The notes under the pieces are model-generated. The model saw only the letters and a list, made by a program, of their open reading frames with translations. It was not told the origin of the DNA and ran no database searches. Below are positions 50,925 to 61,902 of a stretch of 64,000 nucleotides of DNA, in pieces. The DNA lies in contig NZ_FQZB01000010.1 in the NCBI RefSeq assembly GCF_900141845.1, positions 206,641-270,640 of the forward strand, in the 5' to 3' direction. The number at the start of each line of letters is the position of its first letter. Position 1 is the stretch's first letter. This DNA is from Clostridium cavendishii DSM 21758 (GTDB lineage Bacteria; Bacillota; Clostridia; Clostridiales; Clostridiaceae). A program made the position numbers and the translations under genes.

Positions 50925-51674
50925 TTATTTAACAAGTGTTAATATTTCGGGACCGTTTGGTAAAATTGCAACTGTATTTTCATAATGAGCTGATAAAGAG
51001 CCATCTGCAGTTACTACAGTCCATTGATCATTTAACGTTCTAACATGATATTTACCAATGTTAACCATAGGTTCTATTGCTAAAACCATGCCAGACTCTA
51101 ACTTAGGACCTCTACCTGGTCTTCCGAAATTAGGTACATTTGGATCTTCGTGAAGATTTCTTCCGATTCCATGTCCTACATAATCCTTAACTATCGAAAA
51201 ACCATTTGATTCAACATGTTGTTGTATCTCATAGGATATATCCGTTAGTCTATTACCTATAATAGCTTTTTCAATACCTTTAAAAAAGCTTTCCTCAGTA
51301 ACATCAATAAGTTTTTTTGCTTGACTTGATACCTCTCCAACTGCAAAGGTTCTAGCAGCATCTCCATGATATCCATTTATTAAAGCCCCACAATCCACTG
51401 ATATAATATCACCTTCTGTAAGCTTTAAAGCTCCTGGAATCCCATGAATAACTTGTTGGTTTACAGATATACATAGTGAAGCAGGAAAGCCATATAATCC
51501 TTTAAAGGACGGTTTAGCTCCATGCTTAGTTATAAATTCTTCTGCTATTCTATCCAGTTCAGCAGTAGTTATACCAGGTTTCGTTTTTTCTTTAAGCAAA
51601 AGAAGAGTTTCAGAAACAATTCTTCCTGCTTTCCTCATTAGCTCAATTTCTGAATCATTCTTAAGAATTATCAT
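50925..51674 (-). CDS. map: Methionine aminopeptidase, type I
   Basis: 249 aa. Removes the initiator Met from new proteins. Metal ligands visible in SVDCGALINGYHGDAARTF, VGHGIGRNLHEDPNVPN and LAIEPMVNIG, plus the late Glu segment AHYENTVAI. No N-terminal zinc finger, so subtype Ia. Starts one base inside the adk stop (TAATG), so translation is coupled. Confidence 0.97.
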   Translation of the reverse strand: MIILKNDSEIELMRKAGRIVSETLLLLKEKTKPGITTAELDRIAEEFITKHGAKPSFKGLYGFPASLCISVNQQVIHGIPGALKLTEGDIISVDCGALINGYHGDAARTFAVGEVSSQAKKLIDVTEESFFKGIEKAIIGNRLTDISYEIQQHVESNGFSIVKDYVGHGIGRNLHEDPNVPNFGRPGRGPKLESGMVLAIEPMVNIGKYHVRTLNDQWTVVTADGSLSAHYENTVAILPNGPEILTLVK

Positions 51675-52324
51675 TAATTATCGCTCCCTAATAAAGAACA
51701 AATGCTTTCGAAAACCTCGTTTATTGCTTTAGTTCCATCTACTACTGAAAGCTGATTCTTATCTTTATAAAAATCAATCAGTGGTTGTGTTTGTCTTTGA
51801 TATACATCTAATCTTTCCTTAACTGTTTCTTCACCGTCATCTTTACGTTGAATAACATCACTTCCACAAACATCACATTTGCCTTGTATCTTAGTTGGAT
51901 TAAATTTCACATGATAACTAGCACCACATGATGGACAAACTCTTCTTCCAGTCATTCTTTCAAGAATGAAATCCATAGGTACTTCTATTAATAAAGCAGT
52001 ATCTAAGTTTTCACCTCTACCTTGAAGAAATTCCTGTAGAGCCTCTGCTTGATGTACTGTTCTAGGAAAACCATCTAATAGATATCCGTTTTTGCAATCA
52101 TCATGCTGAAGTCTATCTTTAACCATATCTATAGTTACTTCATCAGGAACTAATTGACCATTATCTATATACTTCTTAGCCTCAATACCAAGTGGAGTAT
52201 TTTCCGAAATATTCTTTCTAAATATATCTCCTGTTGATATATGAGGAATGGAGTATCTATTACTTATTGATTTTGCCTGTGTTCCCTTACCTGCACCAGG
52301 AGGACCTAATAATACTATTTTCAC
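51674..52324 (-). CDS. adk: Adenylate kinase, zinc-lid form
   Basis: 216 aa from a GTG at 52324, chosen because GGAGATGAT is spaced four bases before it and the product then matches the usual length and start ([16 protein letters not shown]); ATGs at 52330-52339 lie within the SD. P-loop [12 protein letters not shown] domain with four cysteines (CPSC ... CDVC) for zinc. Balances AMP, ADP and ATP. Lies 21 bases after secY. Confidence 0.95.
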   Translation of the reverse strand: MKIVLLGPPGAGKGTQAKSISNRYSIPHISTGDIFRKNISENTPLGIEAKKYIDNGQLVPDEVTIDMVKDRLQHDDCKNGYLLDGFPRTVHQAEALQEFLQGRGENLDTALLIEVPMDFILERMTGRRVCPSCGASYHVKFNPTKIQGKCDVCGSDVIQRKDDGEETVKERLDVYQRQTQPLIDFYKDKNQLSVVDGTKAINEVFESICSLLGSDN

Positions 52325-52345
52325 GGGCATCATCTCCATTGTTTA

Positions 52346-53629
52346 TTATTTAAGAAATCCTTGATAGTGTCTCATTACTAATTGTGATTCTAATTGTCTC
52401 ATTACTTCAAGAGCAACCGAAACTAATATTAATAATGAAGTCCCTCCAAATTGAATATGCTTAAATTGTGTTAAGGATTCAATTAATACTGGAGTTACAG
52501 CTATAATAGCTGCAAATAGACCACCGAATACTGATATTCTATCTAGTACTCTTTCTAGGTATTTCGCTGTTGGCTGACCCGGTCTTATTCCAGGAATAAA
52601 ACCTGCTGACTTATGCATATTCTCAGCCATTTCATCTGGTTTAAATGTCACTTGAGTATAGAACCAAGTAAAGAACACTGTTAATACAGCATATATAATC
52701 GGATATATCCATTGTTTGCTGTTAAACGGGCTGTTTGTTCCATCTATTACCCATTGAGCCCAGCTCTTCTGATAGAAAAACCTTGCTATGGTTTCTGGAA
52801 ACTGCATAACTGACATAGCGAATATAATTGCTATAACTGTTGTTCCTATAATACTTAACGGAATATGTGATGATTGGCCTTTATAAACTTTGTTTCCAAC
52901 TGCCTTACCAGCATATTGAACATGAATTCTTCTTTCTGATAAAGATAAGAATATAATTCCACATAACATTGCTAGTAAGAATAGTACAAGTAATACTATA
53001 TCTAAACCTGAAACATTTCCTACTGACTTTAGTTCATAAATTTGACCAAATTGTGATGGATATCTAGAAATTATATTTGCAAATATAATCATAGATACTC
53101 CATTACCTATACCTTTTACAGTAATTCTATCACCTAACCACATTGCAAAAGTTGCTCCAACTACTAATGTTAACATGATTATAGCCATAGTTATCATTGA
53201 ATTGTTGCTAATTGCTCCTGTTGAAGTTTTTATAAGAGCATAAGATCCCCATGACATTACACATGCTAAACCAATTGATGCATATCTAGTAATCTTTTGT
53301 ATTTTTTTTCTACCATCATCGCCTTCTTTTGATAGCTGTTCTAACTGAGGAATAGCTATTGTAAGAAGTTGCATTATAATTGATGCATTAATGTATGGAG
53401 TTACTCCTAATGTAAATATACTTGCTTTACTAAGCGCCCCACCAGAAATTAAGTCATAAAAATTTATTAAGCCTCCGGACGACTCTGCAACACTTTTTAA
53501 CTTTGTTGGGTCAATTCCAGGAACAGGAATATGATTTCCTATCCTGTAAATTGCCACTATTAATAATGTCCACAATAATCTTTTTCTAAGGTCCGGAACC
53601 TTCCAGGCATTGCGTAGGGTTGATAACAT
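52346..53629 (-). CDS. secY: Protein translocase subunit SecY
   Basis: 427 aa with ten membrane helices. The channel of the Sec translocon. Conserved plug/early segment IPVPGIDPTKL, ITVKGIGNGVSMIIFANI, and the late loop KSAGFIPGIRPGQPTAKYLERVLDRIS. Starts 2 bases after rplO. Confidence 0.98.
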   Translation of the reverse strand: MLSTLRNAWKVPDLRKRLLWTLLIVAIYRIGNHIPVPGIDPTKLKSVAESSGGLINFYDLISGGALSKASIFTLGVTPYINASIIMQLLTIAIPQLEQLSKEGDDGRKKIQKITRYASIGLACVMSWGSYALIKTSTGAISNNSMITMAIIMLTLVVGATFAMWLGDRITVKGIGNGVSMIIFANIISRYPSQFGQIYELKSVGNVSGLDIVLLVLFLLAMLCGIIFLSLSERRIHVQYAGKAVGNKVYKGQSSHIPLSIIGTTVIAIIFAMSVMQFPETIARFFYQKSWAQWVIDGTNSPFNSKQWIYPIIYAVLTVFFTWFYTQVTFKPDEMAENMHKSAGFIPGIRPGQPTAKYLERVLDRISVFGGLFAAIIAVTPVLIESLTQFKHIQFGGTSLLILVSVALEVMRQLESQLVMRHYQGFLK

Positions 53630-53631
53630 TG

Positions 53632-54072
53632 TTACATCACCTCAACTTTTCCTCCAGCTGCAACGATCTTTTCAGCCGCTTGCTTTGAGAACTTACATCC
53701 TTTAACAGTTACGCTCTTTTCTATATTGCCGTTTCCTAGAATCTTAACGCCATCCATTAACTTACTTACAACTCTTGTTTCAAGTAATAATTCTGGAGTA
53801 ATTTCTGTTCCATTTTCGAAACAGTTTAATCTATCAACGTTAATTGTTACGAAGTTCTTTGAGAATGGATTTGTGAATCCTCTCTTAGGAAGTCTTCTAT
53901 ATAGTGGCATTTGACCACCTTCGAATCCTGGTCTAACTCCGCCACCTGATCTAGCGTTTTGGCCTTTTTCACCTTTACCAGCATTTCTTCCTAAGCCTGA
54001 ACCAGTACCTCTACCTATTCTTTTAGGAGCTTTTTTGCTACCTGCTGCTGGTCTTAATTCATGAAGTTTCAT
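53632..54072 (-). CDS. rplO: Ribosomal protein L15
   Basis: 146 aa. Late-assembly large-subunit protein. Conserved [34 protein letters not shown] with the long Gly/Arg-rich N-terminus and [19 protein letters not shown]. Confidence 0.97.
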   Translation of the reverse strand: MKLHELRPAAGSKKAPKRIGRGTGSGLGRNAGKGEKGQNARSGGGVRPGFEGGQMPLYRRLPKRGFTNPFSKNFVTINVDRLNCFENGTEITPELLLETRVVSKLMDGVKILGNGNIEKSVTVKGCKFSKQAAEKIVAAGGKVEVM

Positions 54073-54094
54073 AGCTACTTACACCTCCTCGTTT

Positions 54095-54274
54095 TTATAC
54101 TTCTTCAACTTTTAGTAGATAATTTATTTTATTTATCATACCACTTATTTGAGGAGTTCCCTCATGTTCTACTGTTTTACCAATTTTTTTAAGTCCAAGG
54201 GCATTTGCAGTAGCGATATGGTCTTTCTTTCTACCTATTAAGCTTTTAACTAATGTAATTTTTAGCTTTGCCAT
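54095..54274 (-). CDS. rpmD: Ribosomal protein L30
   Basis: 59 aa, translated by hand: starts [20 protein letters not shown] and ends [13 protein letters not shown]. The [19 protein letters not shown] pattern is diagnostic. Sits 11 bases after rpsE and 22 before rplO. Confidence 0.96.
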   Translation of the reverse strand: MAKLKITLVKSLIGRKKDHIATANALGLKKIGKTVEHEGTPQISGMINKINYLLKVEEV

Positions 54275-54285
54275 CGCTATCCCTC

Positions 54286-54783
54286 CTAACCTAATATATC
54301 TTCAACAGATTTGCCTCTTAATTTAGCTATATCTTCAGCTGTTCTTAAGCTTGCTAATCCGTTAATTGTTGCATTTACCATGTTTCTTGGGTTGTTAGAT
54401 CCTAATGACTTAGCTCTAACATCTTTAACTCCTGCTAATTCAAGTACTGATCTTGCAGGACCTCCAGCGATAACTCCTGTACCTTCTGATGCAGGCATTA
54501 TTAATACCTTACCAGTACCGAATTTACCGTAGATTTCATGTGGAACTGTAGTGCCAACCATAGCTACTTCAACTAGGTTTTTCTTAGCATCTTCGATTCC
54601 TTTTCTTATTGCTTCAGGGATTTCTATTGACTTACCCATTCCCACGCCTACGTGTCCGTTTTCGTCACCAACAACTACAAGCGCACTGAATCTGAAGTTT
54701 CTACCACCCTTAACAACCTTAGTAACTCTGTTTATGAAAACAACCTTTTCTTTAAGGTCTAGTGTGCTAGGATCGATTCTCAT
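54286..54783 (-). CDS. rpsE: Ribosomal protein S5
   Basis: 165 aa. Double-stranded RNA-binding-like N-terminal domain ([39 protein letters not shown]) and the C-terminal S5 domain ([34 protein letters not shown]). Contributes to decoding accuracy. Confidence 0.97.
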   Translation of the reverse strand: MRIDPSTLDLKEKVVFINRVTKVVKGGRNFRFSALVVVGDENGHVGVGMGKSIEIPEAIRKGIEDAKKNLVEVAMVGTTVPHEIYGKFGTGKVLIMPASEGTGVIAGGPARSVLELAGVKDVRAKSLGSNNPRNMVNATINGLASLRTAEDIAKLRGKSVEDILG

Positions 54784-54802
54784 TTATTTCCCTCCTTGTG
54801 AA

Positions 54803-55162
54803 TTAGAATTTTAAGCCTGCGTCTCTTGCTCCAGTAGCTAGAGATTCAACTCTTCCGTGATATATGTAACCGCCTCTATCAAATACCACTTCAGTAATTC
54901 CTTTTTCTATTGCCTTTTTAGCAACTAATTCTCCAACTATTTTAGCTGATTCCTTATTGCTTCCTTTGCCTTCAAAAGCCTTATCTAAGCTTGATGCAGC
55001 TACTAAAGTAACAGCATTAACGTCGTCTATTATTTGAGCATATATATTCTTTTCACTTCTATACACAGAAAGCCTTGGTCTTTCTGGAGTTCCGAACACT
55101 TTCTTACGAACTCTTAGGTGACGCTTCACTCTTGATTTTTTTCTGTCTACCTTTTTGAACAT
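54803..55162 (-). CDS. rplR: Ribosomal protein L18
   Basis: 119 aa from the ATG at 55162 behind AAGGAG. 5S rRNA-binding protein. Conserved [31 protein letters not shown] and the end [23 protein letters not shown]. Confidence 0.97.
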   Translation of the reverse strand: MFKKVDRKKSRVKRHLRVRKKVFGTPERPRLSVYRSEKNIYAQIIDDVNAVTLVAASSLDKAFEGKGSNKESAKIVGELVAKKAIEKGITEVVFDRGGYIYHGRVESLATGARDAGLKF

Positions 55163-55180
55163 AAGGTTCACTCCTTTCTA

Positions 55181-55723
55181 TTATTTCTTACCAGTTTTAC
55201 CTTCTTTTCTTCTGATAACTTCATCAGAATACTTAATTCCCTTACCTTTGTATGGTTCTGGTTCTCTCCAAGATCTTATATCAGCAGCTACAGCACCAAC
55301 TTTTTCTTTGTTGATACCTTCAACGATAACTTTAGTAGTTCCATCTAGTTTGAAAGATACTCCTTCAACTGCTTCTATTTCAACTGGGTGTGAGTATCCT
55401 AAGTTCATTACAAGCTTTGTTCCTTGTAGTTGAGCTCTATATCCAACACCTATAAGTTCTAATGTTTTTGAATATCCTTGAGTTACACCAACAACCATGT
55501 TGTTGATTAAAGCTCTTGTTAATCCGTGAAGCGCTCTGTGTTGTTTTTGTTCGCTTGGTCTTGTAACAACAACTTCGCTTGCTTCAACAGCTATATTAAT
55601 GTCTTTGTGCATAGCTTTAACTAGTTCACCTTTAGGTCCCTTTACTGTAACAACGTTGTCTGGTGTTACAGTAACAGTTACTCCAGCAGGTATAGCTATA
55701 GGTAATCTACCTACTCTTGACAT
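55181..55723 (-). CDS. rplF: Ribosomal protein L6
   Basis: 180 aa. Large-subunit protein near the factor-binding site. Conserved [17 protein letters not shown] and [26 protein letters not shown], ending in [28 protein letters not shown] 77-base gap before it (after rpsH) has no visible element. Confidence 0.97.
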   Translation of the reverse strand: MSRVGRLPIAIPAGVTVTVTPDNVVTVKGPKGELVKAMHKDINIAVEASEVVVTRPSEQKQHRALHGLTRALINNMVVGVTQGYSKTLELIGVGYRAQLQGTKLVMNLGYSHPVEIEAVEGVSFKLDGTTKVIVEGINKEKVGAVAADIRSWREPEPYKGKGIKYSDEVIRRKEGKTGKK

Positions 55724-55800
55724 GTAATTGCACCTCCTGTAATATGGATCAGTTATAAATCTATAATCAAATCTTAAATATATTTTCTTAGTCTAAAAAA

Positions 55801-56199
55801 TTACCAAACGTAGCAGATAACTTCTCCGCCTAATCCTGATTTTCTAGCCTCTCTATCTACTACAATTCCGTTTGAAGTTGATATTACAGCAACTCCTAAA
55901 CCATTTAATACCTTAGGTACTTCATCTTTCTTGCAGTATACTCTTAAACCTGGTTTAGATATTCTCTTTATACCAGTTATAACTCTTTCTTTGTTAGCAC
56001 CGTACTTAAGTGTTAATCTTAACATAGGAACTACACCATCGTTGTATTCCTCTATTCCTTTAAGATAACCTTCTTGTAATAATATATTTGCAATAGCCTT
56101 CTTTACGTTTGAAGAAGGTACTTCAACTGCTTCGTGTCTAACAGAGTTTGCATTTCTTATACGTGTTAGCAAATCTGCTATAGGATCTGTCATAACCAT
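55801..56199 (-). CDS. rpsH: Ribosomal protein S8
   Basis: 132 aa. Binds 16S helix 21 and, in E. coli, regulates the spc operon. Conserved [17 protein letters not shown] and the C-terminal [25 protein letters not shown] end. The ATG at 56199 has AGGAGG nine bases upstream; an internal Met at position 3 is an alternative. Confidence 0.97.
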   Translation of the reverse strand: MVMTDPIADLLTRIRNANSVRHEAVEVPSSNVKKAIANILLQEGYLKGIEEYNDGVVPMLRLTLKYGANKERVITGIKRISKPGLRVYCKKDEVPKVLNGLGVAVISTSNGIVVDREARKSGLGGEVICYVW

Positions 56200-56233
56200 T
56201 ATATTGTGCCTCCTTTCACTCTATTAAAGTGTA

Positions 56234-56419
56234 TTACCAACTTGCCTTCTTGCATCCAGGAATTTCACCTTTGTAAGCTAATTCTCTGAAACAAATACGA
56301 CAAATTCCGAATTTTCTTAATACAGAATGTGGTCTACCACATAATCTACATCTAGTGTAAGCTCTTGTTTGGAATTTTGGTTCTTTGTTCCATTTTTCGA
56401 TCATTGCTTTACGAGCCAT
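56234..56419 (-). CDS. rpsN: Ribosomal protein S14, zinc-binding type (type Z)
   Basis: 61 aa. Zinc ligands Cys24, Cys27, Cys40 and Cys43 are intact, the C+ form of S14. Conserved [23 protein letters not shown] and the end [11 protein letters not shown]. Small-subunit head protein. Confidence 0.97.
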   Translation of the reverse strand: MARKAMIEKWNKEPKFQTRAYTRCRLCGRPHSVLRKFGICRICFRELAYKGEIPGCKKASW

Positions 56420-56434
56420 AGTATCCCCTCCTTA

Positions 56435-56977
56435 TTATTGAGCGAATGGCATTCCAAGGAATCTTAGTAATTCTCTTGCTTCTTCGTCAGTGTTAGCTGT
56501 TGTTACGAAGATTATGTCCATTCCTCTTACTTTATCTACTTTATCATATTCGATTTCTGGGAATATTAACTGTTCCTTAATTCCAAGTGAATAGTTTCCT
56601 CTTCCATCAAAAGCCTTGCTTGAAACTCCTCTGAAGTCTCTAACTCTTGGTAAAGCTATTGAAACTAACTTATCAGCAAATTCGTACATTTTAGCCTTTC
56701 TTAATGTAACTTTACATCCTAAAGGCATATTTTCTCTTATCTTAAAGTTAGCTATTGATTTCTTTGATCTAGTTAAGATTGGCTTTTGACCAGTTATTAA
56801 AGCTAGGTCAGCAACAGCTGATTCTAGAACTTTAGCATTGTCTTTAGCTTCTCCTACACCCATGTTTATTACTATTTTTTCAAGCTTTGGAACTTCCATT
56901 ACGTTCTTATATCCGAACTTATCCATCATTGCTTGAATTACTTCTTTTTCATACTTTTCTTGAAGTCTTGGCATCAT
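56435..56977 (-). CDS. rplE: Ribosomal protein L5
   Basis: 180 aa (179 from the second Met, also possible). Binds 5S rRNA and P-site tRNA. Conserved [29 protein letters not shown] and the late [16 protein letters not shown] segment with [21 protein letters not shown]. Confidence 0.97.
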   Translation of the reverse strand: MMPRLQEKYEKEVIQAMMDKFGYKNVMEVPKLEKIVINMGVGEAKDNAKVLESAVADLALITGQKPILTRSKKSIANFKIRENMPLGCKVTLRKAKMYEFADKLVSIALPRVRDFRGVSSKAFDGRGNYSLGIKEQLIFPEIEYDKVDKVRGMDIIFVTTANTDEEARELLRFLGMPFAQ

Positions 56978-56999
56978 GTAAAGTACCTCCTTTCAAATT

Positions 57000-57314
57000 C
57001 TAGAATGTTTCTGAACACTTCTTGCAAACTCTAACTTTTGAGCCATCTTCTAATACTTTATGGCTTATTCTTGTAGCATTTTTGCATTTATTACAGTATA
57101 ACATAACTTTTGAACTGTTTATAGCAGCTTCTATGTTAACTATTCCACCTTGCATGTTAGCCTTGTTAGGTTTTTGATGCTTAGTTACTAAATTAACTCC
57201 TTTAACAAGAACTCTTCCTGTCTTAGGGTTTACATTTAAAACTTCACCAGTTTTACCTTTATCTTTTCCTGAAATAACTACTACTGTGTCGTTCTTTCTT
57301 ACATGTAACTTCAT
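57000..57314 (-). CDS. rplX: Ribosomal protein L24
   Basis: 104 aa from the ATG at 57314, directly behind GGAGGTGG; an upstream GTG lies inside the SD. KOW motif near the start (KLHVRKNDTVVVISGKDKGKTGEVL). Two CxxC pairs at the C-terminus (YCNKC, VCKKC) suggest a zinc-binding form. Starts 50S assembly. Confidence 0.97.
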   Translation of the reverse strand: MKLHVRKNDTVVVISGKDKGKTGEVLNVNPKTGRVLVKGVNLVTKHQKPNKANMQGGIVNIEAAINSSKVMLYCNKCKNATRISHKVLEDGSKVRVCKKCSETF

Positions 57315-57337
57315 CTTAGCCACCTCCTAATCCTTTA

Positions 57338-57706
57338 TTATAGAACTTCTGGTGCTAATGATAATATTTTATTGAATTCTTTATCTCTTAGCTCCCTAGC
57401 AACTGGTCCGAAGATACGAGTTCCTCTTGGTTGCTTATCATCTTTGATTATTACTGCAGCATTTTCATCAAACTTGATGTATGATCCATCAGCTCTTCTT
57501 AAACCTTTTACTGATCTAACTATAACTGCCTTTATAACATCACCTTTTTTAACAACTCCGCCTGGTGTTGCACTTTTAACGCTGGCAACTATTATATCTC
57601 CAATGTTTCCATATTTTCTTTTAGATCCACCTAAAACTCTGATACACATTATTTCTTTCGCACCAGAATTGTCTGCAACCTTTAGTAAGGTTTGTTGTTG
57701 TATCAT
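57338..57706 (-). CDS. rplN: Ribosomal protein L14
   Basis: 122 aa. Binds 23S rRNA at the subunit interface. Conserved [22 protein letters not shown] and [40 protein letters not shown]. Confidence 0.97.
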   Translation of the reverse strand: MIQQQTLLKVADNSGAKEIMCIRVLGGSKRKYGNIGDIIVASVKSATPGGVVKKGDVIKAVIVRSVKGLRRADGSYIKFDENAAVIIKDDKQPRGTRIFGPVARELRDKEFNKILSLAPEVL

Positions 57707-57736
57707 GAATTTAACCTCCTTTCAGACTTTAGACGA

Positions 57737-57991
57737 TTATTTAGCTTTTTCTACGATCTCAACTAATCTCCATCTCTTATCTCTTGATAATGGTTTAGTC
57801 TCCATAATTAAAACTCTATCGCCCATCTTAGCTTCATTATTTTCATCATGAGCTTTGAACTTTGTTGTTCTATTAACAGTTTTTCCGTATAATGGATGTC
57901 TCACCTTAGTTTCAACTGCAACTACGACTGTTTTATCCATTTTATCAGAAACAACTTTACCTAATCTCTTCTTTCTTAAACCTCTTTCCAC
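57737..57991 (-). CDS. rpsQ: Ribosomal protein S17
   Basis: 84 aa. Early 16S-binding protein with OB-fold. Conserved [34 protein letters not shown] and [25 protein letters not shown]. Confidence 0.97.
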   Translation of the reverse strand: MERGLRKKRLGKVVSDKMDKTVVVAVETKVRHPLYGKTVNRTTKFKAHDENNEAKMGDRVLIMETKPLSRDKRWRLVEIVEKAK

Positions 57992-58012
57992 AGGCGCTAC
58001 CTCCTTTCAGGC

Positions 58013-58222
58013 TTATTCTTGAACCTTTAACTCTTCTTCTCTTATAATTGTTTTAATTTGAGCTATTGATTTCTTAACTTCTTTTATTCTCATTGGGTTT
58101 TCTAATTGGCCTGTAGCTAATTGGAATCTCAAATTGAATAATTCAGCTTTTAGATCATTTAGCTTTACTTTTAAATCTTGAGGATTGCTTGTTCTTAGAT
58201 CTTTAATTTCTCTAGCCTTCAT
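58013..58222 (-). CDS. rpmC: Ribosomal protein L29
   Basis: 69 aa. Two-helix protein at the tunnel exit near the SRP/trigger-factor site. Conserved [21 protein letters not shown] and [34 protein letters not shown]. Its ATG overlaps the rplP stop codon (TAATG). Confidence 0.97.
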   Translation of the reverse strand: MKAREIKDLRTSNPQDLKVKLNDLKAELFNLRFQLATGQLENPMRIKEVKKSIAQIKTIIREEELKVQE

Positions 58223-58656
58223 TATTCTTCACCACCCATTTCCTCAAAATCTCTTCTTGTAACGAACTTAGTCTTTACAGGAAGTTTGTGTGAAGCAAGT
58301 CTCATAGCTTCTCTAGCTGTTTCTTCAGCAACTCCTGATAATTCAAATAATACTCTACCAGGTTTAACTACAGCTACCCAGTATTCAACAGAACCTTTAC
58401 CTGAACCCATTCTTGTTTCAGCTGGTTTTTCAGTTACAGGTTTATCTGGGAATATTTTTATCCAAAGCTTACCGCCTCTTCTTATATATCTGTTTATTGC
58501 AATTCTCGCAGACTCTATTTGGTTACTTGTAATCCAACCACAGCTTTGAGCTTGAATTCCAAAGTCTCCATATGCAAGGAAATTACCTCTAGTAGCTTTT
58601 CCTTTCATTCTACCACGTTGTACCTTACGATGTTTCACTCTTTTAGGCATTAACAT
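58222..58656 (-). CDS. rplP: Ribosomal protein L16
   Basis: 144 aa. Large-subunit protein near the A-site. Conserved [22 protein letters not shown] and the end [30 protein letters not shown] at 58656 has AGGAGG nine bases upstream; Met3 is an alternative. Confidence 0.97.
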   Translation of the reverse strand: MLMPKRVKHRKVQRGRMKGKATRGNFLAYGDFGIQAQSCGWITSNQIESARIAINRYIRRGGKLWIKIFPDKPVTEKPAETRMGSGKGSVEYWVAVVKPGRVLFELSGVAEETAREAMRLASHKLPVKTKFVTRRDFEEMGGEE

Positions 58657-58674
58657 AGCTATATTCCTCCTTTC

Positions 58675-59349
58675 TTACGCGTTAGCTTCTTCTTTCTCAA
58701 CTTTTTCTACTTTTTTAGTTGGAAGAACTTCTCCATGGTAAACCCATACTTTAACACCGATTTTACCATAAGTTGTATCAGCTTCTGCAAATCCGTATTC
58801 AATATCAGCTCTTAAAGTTTGTAGTGGAATTGTTCCTTCATGGTATTGTTCAGTTCTAGCTATTTCAGCTCCACCTAATCTACCTGAACAAGCAATTTTA
58901 ACACCCTTAACTCCAGTTTTCATAGCTCTTTGAATTGTTTGTTTCATAGCTCTTCTGAAAGATATTCTCTTTTCTAATTGAGCAGCTACATTTTCTGACA
59001 TTAATTGAGCATCTGCTTCAGTGTTCTTAACTTCAACTATGTTTATTAACACGTTCTTTTCAGCAATTATGTCTTTTAATTTTTTCTTTAACGCTTCTAT
59101 TCCTGATCCACCTTTTCCGATGATAACACCTGGTTTAGCAGTAAATATATTTAATTTAACCCTTTTTGCAGCTCTTTCTATTTCAATTTTTGAAATACCT
59201 GCTACGTAAAGTTCTTTTTTAACGAATTGTCTAATTTTGTAGTCTTCTACAAGATTGTCTGCAAAATTCTTCTTATCAGCGTACCATTTTGCGTCCCAAC
59301 CTTTGATTACGCCAACTCTTAATCCATGAGGATGTACTTTTTGACCCAC
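58675..59349 (-). CDS. rpsC: Ribosomal protein S3
   Basis: 224 aa. Forms the mRNA entry channel. KH domain ([30 protein letters not shown]) and C-terminal domain ([38 protein letters not shown]). Mild Lys/Glu-rich C-terminus. Confidence 0.97.
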   Translation of the reverse strand: MGQKVHPHGLRVGVIKGWDAKWYADKKNFADNLVEDYKIRQFVKKELYVAGISKIEIERAAKRVKLNIFTAKPGVIIGKGGSGIEALKKKLKDIIAEKNVLINIVEVKNTEADAQLMSENVAAQLEKRISFRRAMKQTIQRAMKTGVKGVKIACSGRLGGAEIARTEQYHEGTIPLQTLRADIEYGFAEADTTYGKIGVKVWVYHGEVLPTKKVEKVEKEEANA

Positions 59350-59368
59350 TCTATTTCCCTCCTTCTTA

Positions 59369-59704
59369 TTAAGCTCTTTCTTTAACTACAATTGTTATGT
59401 GGCTTGTTCTTTTGTTTATTCTGAATGCTCTACCTTGAGGACCTGCTTTAAATCTCTTTAATGTTGGTCCTGGACCTACATGAGCTTCTGCAACAACTAA
59501 TCTACTTCTATCTAAATTATTGTTGTTTTCAGCATTAGCAACTGCTGATTTTAAAACTTTTTCTATTACCTCAGCTGCATCTTTTGGAGTGTATTTTAAA
59601 ATAGCGAAAGCTTCATTCACATTTTTATTTCTTATTAAATCTAGAACAACTCCAACTTTCATAGGAGATATTCTAATATACTTAGCTATAGCTCTAGCTT
59701 CCAT
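59369..59704 (-). CDS. rplV: Ribosomal protein L22
   Basis: 111 aa. Lines the exit tunnel; its beta-hairpin contacts macrolide sites. Conserved [30 protein letters not shown] and the end [19 protein letters not shown]. Confidence 0.97.
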   Translation of the reverse strand: MEARAIAKYIRISPMKVGVVLDLIRNKNVNEAFAILKYTPKDAAEVIEKVLKSAVANAENNNNLDRSRLVVAEAHVGPGPTLKRFKAGPQGRAFRINKRTSHITIVVKERA

Positions 59705-59725
59705 TTAAGTTTCCTCCTTTCCTGG

Positions 59726-60007
59726 CTATTTTCTCTTTGATGTCTTTTCTGTATTAACATGACCTCTATAAGTTCTTGTTAACGCAAATTCACCTAATTT
59801 GTGTCCAACCATATCCTCGCTAACATATACTGGAACATGCTTTCTTCCATCATGAACAGCGATTGTATGACCTATCATTTGTGGGAATATTGTAGATGTT
59901 CTTGACCAAGTCTTAACAACTTTTTTATCTCCACTTTGGTTCATTTCTTCTATTTTCTTTAAAAGACCTGCATGCACGAAAGGTCCTTTTTTTATTGATC
60001 TACTCAC
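59726..60007 (-). CDS. rpsS: Ribosomal protein S19
   Basis: 93 aa. Head protein of the 30S subunit. Conserved [19 protein letters not shown] and [51 protein letters not shown]. Lies 69 bases after rplB with a hairpin between them. Confidence 0.97.
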   Translation of the reverse strand: MSRSIKKGPFVHAGLLKKIEEMNQSGDKKVVKTWSRTSTIFPQMIGHTIAVHDGRKHVPVYVSEDMVGHKLGEFALTRTYRGHVNTEKTSKRK

Positions 60008-60050
60008 TAGAATTGCCTCCCTTCATAAATCTTTTATGCGACTAAGCCAT

Positions 60051-60073
60051 GAAGAGAATTAAGTATTCTCTTC
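60051..60073 (-). promoter_or_regulatory. Hairpin between rplB and rpsS
   Basis: GAAGAGAAT (60051-60059) and ATTCTCTTC (60065-60073) pair perfectly, 5-base loop, no T-run after it on the minus strand. It may be a processing or attenuation site inside the S10 operon. Confidence 0.55.
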
Positions 60074-60076
60074 AAA

Positions 60077-60910
60077 CTACTTGTCGTTTCTTCTCTTAAT
60101 AATGAATTTATCTGAGTATTTTTTGTGCTTTCTAGTTTTGTATCCAAGTGCTGGTTTACCCCATGGAGTAACTGGACTTGGTCTACCAACTGGCGATTTA
60201 CCTTCACCACCACCATGTGGGTGATCGCAAGGATTCATTACAGAACCTCTTACTGTAGGTCTCCATCCCATGTGTCTCTTTCTACCAGCTTTACCAATGT
60301 TAACTATATTGTGAGTTGAGTTAGATACAACACCGATTGTAGCTTTACATTCGATTCTAACATATCTCATTTCACCTGAAGGTAATCTTAGTGTTGCTAA
60401 GTCTCCTTCTTTAGCCATTAATTGAGCTGAAGTACCAGCAGATCTAACCATTTGGCCACCTTTACCTGCTTGTAATTCTATATTGTGTACTGTTGTACCA
60501 ACTGGAATGTTTCTTAATTGAAGCGCATTACCAACTTTGATATCTGCTTCTGGACCTGATACTATAACATCTCCAACTTTTAATCCAACTGGAGCGATTA
60601 TGTATCTCTTTTCTCCATCTGTGTAAACAACAAGTGCTATATAAGCTGATCTATTTGGATCATATTCTATTGTAGCAACTTTTGCAGGAACTCCGTCCTT
60701 ATTTCTCTTGAAATCTATTATTCTGTATTTTCTCTTAGCTCCACCACCGTGGTGTCTAACAGTTATTTTACCTTGAGCATTTCTACCACCAGTTTTCTTT
60801 AATGAAACAAGAAGTGATTTTTCAGGTACATTTGTAGTTACTTCTTCAAATGTAGCCATAGTCATTTCTCTTCTTGATGGGGTAGTAGGGTTAAACTTTT
60901 TAACTGCCAT
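60077..60910 (-). CDS. rplB: Ribosomal protein L2
   Basis: 277 aa from the ATG at 60910 behind GGAGGG; an in-frame start at 60958 has no SD. Needed for peptidyl transfer and subunit joining. Conserved [32 protein letters not shown] and [23 protein letters not shown], which includes the essential His. Confidence 0.98.
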   Translation of the reverse strand: MAVKKFNPTTPSRREMTMATFEEVTTNVPEKSLLVSLKKTGGRNAQGKITVRHHGGGAKRKYRIIDFKRNKDGVPAKVATIEYDPNRSAYIALVVYTDGEKRYIIAPVGLKVGDVIVSGPEADIKVGNALQLRNIPVGTTVHNIELQAGKGGQMVRSAGTSAQLMAKEGDLATLRLPSGEMRYVRIECKATIGVVSNSTHNIVNIGKAGRKRHMGWRPTVRGSVMNPCDHPHGGGEGKSPVGRPSPVTPWGKPALGYKTRKHKKYSDKFIIKRRNDK

Positions 60911-60968
60911 GTAAATTCCCTCCTTCTTATCGCTTTTCTGGTGTCTCCACCAATACACGCTTTAAATC

Positions 60969-61259
60969 TTATTGCATTCCTTCGAAGAATTCAATATTTT
61001 TGCTATCAGCTGCTAATGTAACTATAGCTTTTTTAAAGTCAGCTCTCTTTCCTATGTGAACGCCAACTCTTTTTTGCTTTCCTTCTACTCTCATAGTCTT
61101 AACATCGTCAACTTTAACTCCGAAAACTTCTTCTACTGCTTTCTTTATTTCAACTTTGTTTGCTGACATATGAACGATGAAGGTGTATTTCTTATCCGCC
61201 ATAGCTGCCATACTCTTTTCAGTGATAACTGGCTTTCTGATTATATCATAGCTATTCAT
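60969..61259 (-). CDS. rplW: Ribosomal protein L23
   Basis: 96 aa. Exit-tunnel protein that docks trigger factor and SRP. Conserved [45 protein letters not shown]. Overlaps rplD by 1 base. Confidence 0.97.
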   Translation of the reverse strand: MNSYDIIRKPVITEKSMAAMADKKYTFIVHMSANKVEIKKAVEEVFGVKVDDVKTMRVEGKQKRVGVHIGKRADFKKAIVTLAADSKNIEFFEGMQ

Positions 61260-61879
61260 TATGCGTACACCTCCTCAATTTTTGATACAGCATCTTTAGT
61301 CATGATTACTTTTTCAAACTTTAGTAAATCATAAACGTTGATGTTGTTTGCAGGAATTACAGAAATCCCTTCAATGTTTCTAGCTGATTTATAAACATTT
61401 TCGTTTGATTCAGCTGTTACAATTAATGCTTTTTTAGCTTCAAAAGCATTTAAAACTTTAATCATATCTTTAGTCTTAGGAGCATCAAACGCTAAGCTTT
61501 CTAATACTATCATGTTGTTATCAACAACTTTTGTAGTTAATGCAGATAACATAGCTGTTCTTCTCATGCTCTTTGGAACTGACACTCTGTAATCTCTTGG
61601 TTTTGGTGCGAACACTATACCACCTTTGATCCATTGAGGTGCTCTTATAGAACCTTGTCTTGCTCTACCTGTTCCTTTTTGTCTCCATGGTTTTATTCCA
61701 CCACCACGAACTTCAGCTCTTGTCTTAGTTGATTGAGTTCCTTGTCTTTTATTAGCTAATTGTGCTACAACAACTTGGTGCATAGCGTATTCACTAACTT
61801 CAACTCCGAACACATTTTCATTTAATTGGAAATCTCCAACTTTTTGTCCTTCTTTATTAAATAATCCTACTGTAGGCAT
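61259..61879 (-). CDS. rplD: Ribosomal protein L4
   Basis: 206 aa. Lines the exit tunnel and, in Firmicutes, binds the S10 leader. Conserved [43 protein letters not shown], the long loop that carries many tunnel contacts. Confidence 0.97.
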   Translation of the reverse strand: MPTVGLFNKEGQKVGDFQLNENVFGVEVSEYAMHQVVVAQLANKRQGTQSTKTRAEVRGGGIKPWRQKGTGRARQGSIRAPQWIKGGIVFAPKPRDYRVSVPKSMRRTAMLSALTTKVVDNNMIVLESLAFDAPKTKDMIKVLNAFEAKKALIVTAESNENVYKSARNIEGISVIPANNINVYDLLKFEKVIMTKDAVSKIEEVYA

Positions 61880-61902
61880 CTTGCTTCCTCCTTTCTCAGA
61901 AA

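Noticed and set aside
60034..60216. 60-codon frame overlapping the 3' end of rplB
   Set aside because: It is a shifted reading of the conserved L2 sequence and the rplB-rpsS hairpin.
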